From assembly GCA_035532075.1 (NCBI GenBank), contig DATKRV010000098.1, forward strand, positions 62,001 to 126,000: a stretch of DNA of 64,000 nucleotides, read 5' to 3'. Origin of the DNA: CAIVND01 sp035532075 (GTDB lineage: Bacteria > Actinomycetota > Acidimicrobiia > Acidimicrobiales > Bog-793). The translations under genes and the position numbers were made by a program. The stretch's first letter is position 1, and each line of letters starts with the position of its first letter. The notes under the pieces were generated by a model that saw only the letters and a list, made by a program, of their open reading frames with translations, had not been told where the DNA came from and searched no databases. Below are positions 57,914 through 64,000 of the stretch, piece after piece.

Positions 57914-59989
57914 TTGGCCTCAACAGCGCAGAGGGACATGATGTCGGTCACAGACACGGTGGCGCTCGCACCTCGCGCGCGTGTTGCTCTCATCGCAATG
58001 CACATCGCTGGCGCACTTTCGCGATTGACCGGCCGCGGCGACGGTTCCATCATCGGCGGACGGGTCGCTCTTTTGATCTACCCCGATCTGATTGCTGCCC
58101 TCGCTGGCGACCGCGAAATTGCCGTCGTCAGCGGGACGAACGGCAAGACGACGACCACACGGCTTCTCACCGAGGCGCTCGGGGGAATACGCGTCGTTGC
58201 GACATCCCCGACCGGGTCGAACATGAACGCCGGCATAGTCACCGCTCTCGGGAGGCGCAAAGGATACGCGAGGGCAGTTCTTGAGGTGGACGAGGGATAC
58301 CTCCCCCAGATCATCGCGCAACTCGATCCAAAGGTGATCGTCCTTTTGAACCTGTCGCGCGACCAACTCGATCGCGTAGGAGAGGTCCGCATGATCGCCA
58401 ACCGTTGGCGGTCTGCGATCGGGGAGGCATCGGGGGCGATCATCGCCAATGCCGATGACCCGCTCGTCGTCTTTGCTGCGAGCGCCGCGGGGCGCGTGCA
58501 CTGGGTTGGTATGGGAAGCATCTGGCGAGGAGATGCCTACCACTGTCCAAACTGCGGTGGCAAAATTGCCTACGACGATCGCCAATGGTCGTGCTCATGT
58601 GGGTTCGCCCGTCCAACCCACTGCGCAGAGATTCGCGACGACCTCCTCGTAACTGAAGATGGCACCCGATTCAAACTCGACACACCACTCCCCGGAGCGT
58701 TCAACCGGGCGAATCTCGGTGTGGCCGCAATTGCGGCCCGCTGTTTCGGCGTGACGCCGACCGACGCGCTGGTGAGGATGTCAATGGTCAAAGAGGTCTC
58801 TGGCCGATTTGCCAGAAAGTTCGTCGGGTCGAACGAGGTGCGACTTTTGCTCGCAAAGAATCCCGCCGGATGGGCGAGCCTCCTCGACCTTTCAAAAGAC
58901 GACAGTTCACCGGTCCTCATCGCGATCAACTCGCGCGTCGCCGACGGATTCGATCCGTCGTGGCTGTTCGATGTCCCCTTTGAACAACTCCGCGGTCGCG
59001 AGGTGATTGCGTGTGGTGAAAGGCGCTTCGATCTTGCCGTCCGGCTACGACACGCCGGGGTGGACCACACCGTCGGAGCAGTTTCGGCGATCGACTCTCT
59101 GGTGAACATCCCCGCACCGGTGATCGACGTCATCGCCAACTACACCGCCTTCCAGGATCTGAGGCGCGAGATCGACCGTCCGCGAGGAAGAGGCGCCCGA
59201 ACCGACTCTCCATTGACCGGCGCGATCGCGATCCCGCCGTCAACACCGCGTTCGGGTGCGCTTCGCCGGGAGCCTCTTCGGATCATCGTGATCTATCCCG
59301 ATCTGCTCGGCACCTACGGCGACACCGGCAATGGCATCGTCCTTTCCAACCGGGCACGATGGCGAGGAATCGACGCCGAGCTCATCCTCTTGCACTCGGA
59401 TGCAGAACTATTGATGGGTGGGGACATCTACCTCATCGGAGGGGGTGAGGATGGTCCGCAGGTGCACGCGGCGTCACTCCTGCGATCGCAGAACTTCCAT
59501 AAAGTCGTCGATGACGGAGCGGTGGTCTTTGGCGTCTGCGCCGGTTACCAGATCCTTGGCACGAGCTTCCCGGGTGCCGACGGATCGACCCAGCCGGGAC
59601 TTGAGGTACTCGATGTGACGACCGAACGCTCCGCGTCCCCGCGCGCGGTTGGAGAGCTCCTCGGCGAGGCCACCATCGCGACATGGAGGGATCGGCTCGG
59701 AAGGCTGACCGGATTCGAAAACCACGCCAGCCACACGACGCTTGGCGAAGGGGCCGTGGCGCTGATGGAGGTGCGCGTCGGTACCGGCAACGGATCTTCA
59801 CACAACGATGGAGCCGTTCAGGGCCGGGTCATTGGCAGCTACCTGCACGGACCGGCACTTGCGAGAAACCCCGCCCTCGCGGACCTCTTGCTCGAACTCT
59901 CTACCCAAGAACGTCTCGAACCGCTCGATGACCACGAGGAGCAGGCGCTGCGCTCAGAGCGACTTTTTCACCTTGGAATCGCTCGATAG
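57914..59989 (+). CDS. MurT-GatD fusion: lipid II isoglutaminyl synthase in one chain
   Basis: 691 residues starting at a TTG with TAGGGAGGT upstream. Residues 1 to about 420 are MurT, a Mur-ligase-like ATPase: VVSGTNGKTTTTRLL, NLSRDQLDRVGEV, and the Cys4 zinc ribbon CPNCGGK...CSCG (Cys211, 214, 227, 229), ending VIDVIANYTAFQDLRREI. After a 30-residue linker, residues 455-691 are GatD, a class I glutamine amidotransferase with GGGEDGPQ, the nucleophile GVCAGYQILG (Cys542) and His645 in GSYLHGP. It amidates D-glutamate in the peptidoglycan stem. The two are usually separate genes. Confidence 0.93.
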   Translation: MASTAQRDMMSVTDTVALAPRARVALIAMHIAGALSRLTGRGDGSIIGGRVALLIYPDLIAALAGDREIAVVSGTNGKTTTTRLLTEALGGIRVVATSPTGSNMNAGIVTALGRRKGYARAVLEVDEGYLPQIIAQLDPKVIVLLNLSRDQLDRVGEVRMIANRWRSAIGEASGAIIANADDPLVVFAASAAGRVHWVGMGSIWRGDAYHCPNCGGKIAYDDRQWSCSCGFARPTHCAEIRDDLLVTEDGTRFKLDTPLPGAFNRANLGVAAIAARCFGVTPTDALVRMSMVKEVSGRFARKFVGSNEVRLLLAKNPAGWASLLDLSKDDSSPVLIAINSRVADGFDPSWLFDVPFEQLRGREVIACGERRFDLAVRLRHAGVDHTVGAVSAIDSLVNIPAPVIDVIANYTAFQDLRREIDRPRGRGARTDSPLTGAIAIPPSTPRSGALRREPLRIIVIYPDLLGTYGDTGNGIVLSNRARWRGIDAELILLHSDAELLMGGDIYLIGGGEDGPQVHAASLLRSQNFHKVVDDGAVVFGVCAGYQILGTSFPGADGSTQPGLEVLDVTTERSASPRAVGELLGEATIATWRDRLGRLTGFENHASHTTLGEGAVALMEVRVGTGNGSSHNDGAVQGRVIGSYLHGPALARNPALADLLLELSTQERLEPLDDHEEQALRSERLFHLGIAR

Positions 59990-60062
59990 AACAACGCGAG
60001 GGACCCGATACTCCCATGAGTCCAACAAAATAAAAAAGTCTCCCGATCGCCGTTGTAGTCTC

Positions 60063-61004
60063 GTGGGCGTGAGTCCAGTCGCGGGTGCCCCAGAGTTGGA
60101 GAGCGCGCCATCCCTGGATCTTGCAATACGTCGCGCCAAGGGCTACGTCGCGCTGACAAAACCCCGCATCATTGAATTGCTGCTGATCACCACGATGCCG
60201 ACGATGTTCGTCGCCGCCAAGCATCTTCCCTCGTTCGGACTGATCGCGCTCACCCTGATCGGCGGAAGCCTCGCCGCAGGGGGAGCAAATGCAATGAACA
60301 TGGTCTATGACCGCGACATCGATGCGCTCATGGAACGCACCAAGCATCGCCCGTTGGTCACCGGCCTCATCTCTCCGAGATCGGCGCTCGTCTTTGCCAT
60401 CGGACTCGAGATCGGGGCATTCGTCGAACTTTGGTTGACCGTAAATCTGCTCTCGGCGATTCTCGCCGTCTCTGCCACCGCGTTCTACGTCTTGATCTAC
60501 ACGATGTGGCTGAAGCGCTCGACGACGCAGAACATCGTGATCGGTGGCGCGGCGGGAGCGGTACCGGTGCTCGTTGGCTGGAGTTCGGTGACCGGACGGG
60601 TCGGCATCGCGCCGATCATCTTGTTCGGGATCGTCTTTTTCTGGACCCCACCGCATTTCTGGGCACTCGCCGTACGGTACCGGGATGACTACCGCAGTGC
60701 GAGCGTGCCGATGCTTCCCGCAGTCGCGGATCTCAGCTCGGTGGTGAAACAGATCATCTGGTACACGGTGGTGCTCGATCTTCTCGTCATCTCGTTCGGG
60801 TTCGTCGCTCCCTATGCGCGCATCGAGAAGATTGTCTATTTCTTCATCGCCCTCGCGCTTGGTGGTGCATTCCTCTGGAAATCGCTGTCGCTGCGCAAGG
60901 ATGCCAGTCCGAAAAACGCAATGAGTCTTTTCACCTTCTCGATTACCTATCTCACCGTTCTGTTTGTTGCGATGGGCCTCATCGCAGCAATCCAGCACCC
61001 TTAG
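60063..61004 (+). CDS. ctaB: Protoheme IX farnesyltransferase
   Basis: 313 residues, about nine membrane segments. Makes heme O from protoheme and farnesyl diphosphate for heme-copper oxidases. The two Asp-rich prenyl-binding motifs are NAMNMVYDRDIDALMERTKHRP and YTMWLKRSTTQNIVIGGAAGAVP; VFFWTPPHFWALAVRYRDDYR follows. The family block ALTKPRIIELLLITT opens the protein. GTG at 60063 or 60069 is the likely start; upstream sequence in this frame overlaps gatD and is a shadow. Confidence 0.94.
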   Translation: MGVSPVAGAPELESAPSLDLAIRRAKGYVALTKPRIIELLLITTMPTMFVAAKHLPSFGLIALTLIGGSLAAGGANAMNMVYDRDIDALMERTKHRPLVTGLISPRSALVFAIGLEIGAFVELWLTVNLLSAILAVSATAFYVLIYTMWLKRSTTQNIVIGGAAGAVPVLVGWSSVTGRVGIAPIILFGIVFFWTPPHFWALAVRYRDDYRSASVPMLPAVADLSSVVKQIIWYTVVLDLLVISFGFVAPYARIEKIVYFFIALALGGAFLWKSLSLRKDASPKNAMSLFTFSITYLTVLFVAMGLIAAIQHP

Positions 61005-61091
61005 ACACCACAGGGCGGCGGGCATCGGGAACTGTCCGATGCAGTGGATCTACCGAGGGACCAGGCCGCGACTCAGCGGAAAGAGCCTCGG

Positions 61092-61781
61092 TCAGATCGT
61101 CGAGGACTCTCCGAGCAGACCGACGGGACAGCTGACGCCTGTTCCCCCGAGTCCACAGTAACCATTCGGATTCTTCGCGAGGTACTGCTGGTGGTAGTCC
61201 TCGGCAAAGTAAAACGGAACCGAGCTCTTGAGCGTTGCGGCTGCGACGATCTCGGTTGCCATCGCTCCAAATCCCGCTGCACGAAGACGATCTCCGAATA
61301 CCCCGGCGACGTCGAGCGCGAGACGGTTCTGCGCTTGGTCAAAGGTGATGATCAAGGAGCGGTACTGGGTGCCGACATCGTTTCCCTGGCCCATCAGCTG
61401 GGTCGGATCGTGCCCCTCGAAAAAGACCTGGAGCAGTGTCAAAAGGTCCACCTTCGACGCGTCATAGATCACGCGCACGACCTCCGCGTGTCCGGTTCTT
61501 CCCGAGCAGACCTCCTCATAGGTCGGATTCTCCGTATATCCACCGGCATAGCCGACCGAGGTGGCAACGACCCCGGGCACGTTCCAAAAGAGGCGCTCTG
61601 CACCCCAGAAACATCCCATGCCGAACATCACCTGTTCGAGCGGTTCATCGACGACGGGATCGACGGGAGTCGCGAAGACGAGATGAACCGATGAGACGCG
61701 AACCGGCTCCACCCTGCCGCTGAGCGCGTGCTGAGGTTCAACCATCACTGGCCTGCGGGCGTAAAGAAATTCCATCTCCAA
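61092..61781 (-). CDS. msrA: Peptide-methionine (S)-S-oxide reductase
   Basis: 229 residues. Reduces methionine-S-sulfoxide in proteins with the active-site motif GMGCFWGAERLF (catalytic Cys in GCFWG), then VGYAGGYTENPTYEEVCSGRTGHAEVV, FFEGHDPTQLMGQGNDVGTQYRS and the C-terminal EDYHQQYLAKNPNGYCG holding resolving cysteines. An extra 50 or so N-terminal residues precede the catalytic domain. It stands alone, convergent with ctaB. Confidence 0.95.
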   Translation of the reverse strand: MEMEFLYARRPVMVEPQHALSGRVEPVRVSSVHLVFATPVDPVVDEPLEQVMFGMGCFWGAERLFWNVPGVVATSVGYAGGYTENPTYEEVCSGRTGHAEVVRVIYDASKVDLLTLLQVFFEGHDPTQLMGQGNDVGTQYRSLIITFDQAQNRLALDVAGVFGDRLRAAGFGAMATEIVAAATLKSSVPFYFAEDYHQQYLAKNPNGYCGLGGTGVSCPVGLLGESSTI

Positions 61782-61814
61782 GAGTCTACGCGAGAGAGCG
61801 CTGATCCTGACAGA

Positions 61815-62663
61815 TCAGGAAGAGCCAAAGTTGCGCGCGACGAGCCGGTCAAACAGCGTGTCCGGCAAGATCCACCGGAGAAAGAGAAGCAGGTGCGCGA
61901 GGAATCCGACCCGGTAGCGACTACGTGGCCGGGGCGAACTCACGGCCCGGACGATGACGCGGGCAACGCCCTCCGGTGTTGAGGCGAACCTCGCGAGTCT
62001 TCCTTGGGTCAAGCTGCTCAATCCACCGATCACCGCGAGCTTCATGGAGTGATATGGATCGATCGACACATCCACCTCGGTCTCGACGGATGAGATCGCC
62101 GCTGTCGCCCAGTTCGTGCGAACGGGACCGGGCTCCACGAGGCTCACCGCAACGCCAAAGGCTCGCGTCTCGAGCCGCAGCGCATCGCTGAGGGCCTCGA
62201 CCGCATGCTTGGAGCCATGGTACGCGCCCCCCATCGGAAGCGAAAACCTTCCCGCGATGGAAGATACGTTGACGATGCGGCCAAAGTGCTGCGCACGCAT
62301 GCCTGGCAGCACAAGCTGAGAGAGTCTCACGAGACCAAAGACATTGGTCTCGAACTGATCGGTGAGCAACTTCCTCGAGAGTTGTTCGACCGGTCCATAC
62401 GCACCGTACCCGGCATTGTTGACCAGGACATCGACGCCTCCGAACCGGCTCTGCACCCGTTCGAGAACCCGCTCCATCGACGATTCATCGGTGACGTCAA
62501 GTTGGAAGCAGTGACAGCCAAAAGGCTCGAGATCGGAGATCGACCCGAGCTGTCGGGCAGTAGCGACCACGTTCCAACCTTCGCGCGCGAACGCAAGCGC
62601 CGAACTCCGACCGATTCCCGTCGAGCATCCCGTGATCAATACGGTTCGGCGCCCGTCACTCAC
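61815..62663 (-). CDS. Short-chain dehydrogenase/reductase
   Basis: 282 residues of a classical SDR: cofactor loop VLITGCSTGIGRS, NNAGYGAYGP, catalytic Ser in NVSSIAGRFS and the YxxxK pair in AYHGSKHAVEAL. The C-terminal 60 residues are hydrophobic and basic, possibly membrane-touching (FLAHLLLFLRWILPDTLFDRL). Substrate unknown. The GTG at 62663 overlaps the DUF3151 gene stop (GTGA); upstream extension is a shadow. Confidence 0.9.
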   Translation of the reverse strand: MSDGRRTVLITGCSTGIGRSSALAFAREGWNVVATARQLGSISDLEPFGCHCFQLDVTDESSMERVLERVQSRFGGVDVLVNNAGYGAYGPVEQLSRKLLTDQFETNVFGLVRLSQLVLPGMRAQHFGRIVNVSSIAGRFSLPMGGAYHGSKHAVEALSDALRLETRAFGVAVSLVEPGPVRTNWATAAISSVETEVDVSIDPYHSMKLAVIGGLSSLTQGRLARFASTPEGVARVIVRAVSSPRPRSRYRVGFLAHLLLFLRWILPDTLFDRLVARNFGSS

Positions 62664-63100
62664 GGATGCGGCGACAGCCAATTCGGATCGAGCTGACGCA
62701 GAAACGTCGCGCAGCGCTCCTCTTCTTCGTGTTCGCCGATCTCACCGGCGCTTTTGCGAAGGGCCTCGAGCGCGAGCAAAAAACCACGATTTCCCTCATG
62801 GCGCCAGCGCACGTATCCGGTTCCGTGCCAACCGGCGCCGCGCAGCGTATCGAGACCACGGTGATATCCGACTCGGGCACAGGCATAGGCCTCGGTTGCG
62901 TCGCGTGCCAGGTTGGCAAGTTCTGCCCAGGCATCGAGGTAGCGCGGATGACGCGCTGCCACTTCGGCAACTGCGTCGCGACGGCATTCGACCGGCTGGC
63001 GAAGCGCGTCGGCGAGTGCGCGCTGCCATTCGATCGGGGCATCGGGCAGCACCGTCTCGGGAAGACCGCGGCTGAGTGATACGGGAGCATGATCAGTCAT
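62660..63100 (-). CDS. DUF3151 family protein
   Basis: 146 residues. Matches the small actinobacterial DUF3151 family: AELANLARDATEAYACARVGYHRGLDTLRGAGWHGTGYVRWRHEGNRGFLLAL and a C-terminal RCATFLRQLDPNW. TPR-like helices are suggested by the AELA/ARVGYHRG pattern. Function unknown. Coupled to the SDR gene by a GTGA overlap. Confidence 0.9.
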   Translation of the reverse strand: MTDHAPVSLSRGLPETVLPDAPIEWQRALADALRQPVECRRDAVAEVAARHPRYLDAWAELANLARDATEAYACARVGYHRGLDTLRGAGWHGTGYVRWRHEGNRGFLLALEALRKSAGEIGEHEEEERCATFLRQLDPNWLSPHP

Positions 63101-63149
63101 CGTGACAGTCTATGCAAGACGACTCCTCCTGCTTTAACCCAACGAATCG

Positions 63150-63503
63150 TCAGCGGCCGTCGTGAAGGCGAGATGGGGCGAGATCGTCAAAGCTCAGCTG
63201 AGCGACGGCAGTATCCGGCGCCTTGCGCCTCGGGCGCTTTCTCGGCGGAGCCGAGCAACGTTCAGGAGGAAACATCCTGATGTTTCGCTGGTGGGTTCCG
63301 TCTCGACCGAGTCGCCCACCAAGTACCTCGATAAAGCACTCCCCCGAGACCACGTTCTGTACGAACGCAAGGAATTCGTAGTGGCTCCGCTGCCTCGGTT
63401 TGCCCTTCACACGCACCTCGTCGTGCGGCTTGAGCCCTTGCCAGTAGGTGATGCGCGCGAGTGTTGGTGCGATCCCAGCTTCGGTCCGGCGGCGTCGCGT
63501 CAT
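63150..63503 (-). CDS. Small basic protein, unknown function
   Basis: 117 residues, basic (many Arg/Lys). The middle reads KPHDEVRVKGKPRQRSHYEFLAFVQN and ECFIEVLGGRLGRDGTHQRNIRMFPPERC, a small beta-barrel-like pattern seen in actinobacterial proteins of unknown function that may bind nucleic acid. The tail is Arg/Pro-rich and then acidic. No family identified with certainty. It lies between the DUF3817 and DUF3151 genes on the same strand with ordinary spacing. Confidence 0.6.
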   Translation of the reverse strand: MTRRRRTEAGIAPTLARITYWQGLKPHDEVRVKGKPRQRSHYEFLAFVQNVVSGECFIEVLGGRLGRDGTHQRNIRMFPPERCSAPPRKRPRRKAPDTAVAQLSFDDLAPSRLHDGR

Positions 63504-63547
63504 CGTCTGATTGACGCTACCAATTCTTGCTCAGTCAGTCATCGATG

Positions 63548-63904
63548 CTAGAGCGATTCAAAAGGGACGGCGGCTCCCCTTTGTTCATCACGGATGCTCT
63601 TGACGATCTTGTGCTCGATGATAAAGGCCACGAACGGAACGAGACCGGCGGAGATCATGATCAACAATCGACCGATCCCAAAATGTGCCCGTCGAGCAAG
63701 ATCGAGCGCTGCGACAAGATAGACGAGATAGAAATAGCCGTGGATCGGTCCGACGATCGCCACGACCGTCTTCGAATGCCCCCAGATCTGGATCGGGATT
63801 CCGACAAAGACGAGAATCAGCAGTCCGGTACCGACCGTATAGGCCATGATTCTGTATCTCGTCAGCGCGCCATCCATCGATCGAATTTTTTTGGGCTCAC
63901 TCAT
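63548..63904 (-). CDS. DUF3817 family membrane protein
   Basis: 118 residues with three or four hydrophobic segments: LTRYRIMAYTVGTGLLILVFVGIPI, VVAIVGPIHGYFYLVYLVAALDL and LLIMISAGLVPFVAFIIEHKIV. The GPIHGxxYLVYL block is the hallmark of the DUF3817 integral membrane family. Function unknown. The ATG at 63904 has GGAGACG upstream and overlaps the stop of the preceding gene (ATGA). Confidence 0.9.
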   Translation of the reverse strand: MSEPKKIRSMDGALTRYRIMAYTVGTGLLILVFVGIPIQIWGHSKTVVAIVGPIHGYFYLVYLVAALDLARRAHFGIGRLLIMISAGLVPFVAFIIEHKIVKSIRDEQRGAAVPFESL

Positions 63905-64000
63905 TGCCGTCTCCAAGTCTTGGGCCGATTCTCTCGCGACAGCTGTTCAAGGTAGTCGTTGTATGCACGCAGGGTCGACTCCTCGTCGCGCCTCGGGCCC
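63901..64000 (-). CDS. C-terminal end of an unidentified protein (5' part outside window)
   Basis: Only the last 32 codons are inside the window. They read ESTLRAYNDYLEQLSRENRP and then KTWRRQ before a TGA that overlaps the DUF3817 start. The open frame, the ATGA junction and the amphipathic sequence support a real gene. Identity cannot be given from this piece. Confidence 0.6.
   Translation of the reverse strand, partial: GPRRDEESTLRAYNDYLEQLSRENRPKTWRRQ

Overview
The window is GC-rich, compactly coded bacterial DNA. It points to an actinobacterium, and the gene mix (WhiB, F420 genes cofD/cofE, MurT-GatD, a PdtaS-type kinase, FolP2-like protein, DUF3107, DUF3151 and DUF3817 proteins, Ser/Thr-rich exported proteins) fits a deep-branching lineage such as Acidimicrobiia. 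That class-level placement is inference. Many adjacent same-strand genes share ATGA, GTGA, TGATG or TAATG stop/start overlaps, so polycistronic, translationally coupled operons dominate. I see no tRNA, rRNA, CRISPR array or transposase.

Region 1 (1-11.3 kb, minus strand) is a cell-envelope glycan cluster: rfbB, rfbD, a WbbL-like glycosyltransferase, a membrane-anchored Ser/Thr-rich protein, an NDP-sugar pyrophosphorylase, a sugar epimerase, two GT4 glycosyltransferases and a partial GDP-deoxymannose reductase-like gene. cofD and cofE (coenzyme F420) sit in the middle, joined to their neighbours by overlapping or nearly abutting starts. This recalls the rmlD-wbbL-manB/fbiA-fbiB neighbourhood of mycobacteria. 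birA lies just upstream, divergent from its likely substrate, a biotin carboxylase/BCCP fusion.

Region 2 (11.3-31.3 kb) is mostly plus-strand central metabolism: acyl-CoA carboxylase alpha, an M20 amidohydrolase, a rhodanese-ThiF protein (minus), a nitroreductase, an S9 peptidase, two unknown proteins, the methylcitrate cycle operon prpDBC, metH, a YbbN-type thioredoxin, a FolP2-like protein, holA, an inositol monophosphatase and ppa.

Region 3 (31.4-45.8 kb) is an accessory catabolic island with looser spacing and long intergenic regions. It holds a CxxHxxC ferredoxin, an aldo/keto reductase, a Rieske ring-hydroxylating oxygenase, a small zinc-ribbon protein, a Gfo/Idh/MocA dehydrogenase, a tripartite tricarboxylate transporter (TctC plus a fused TctA-TctB), a COG2159-type amidohydrolase/decarboxylase and hydantoinase/oxoprolinase-type HyuA and HyuB. 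Together they suggest uptake and oxidative breakdown of an aromatic or heterocyclic carboxylate. The substrate is unknown. This is the best candidate in the window for an undescribed system.

Region 4 (46.4-64 kb) returns to core functions: whiB, a PdtaS-like sensor kinase coupled to a PHP phosphatase, DUF3107, TldD/TldE, a MarR-controlled heterodimeric ABC exporter, a rhodanese protein, a single-chain MurT-GatD fusion, ctaB, msrA, an SDR oxidoreductase, DUF3151, an unknown protein, DUF3817 and a gene cut by the window end.
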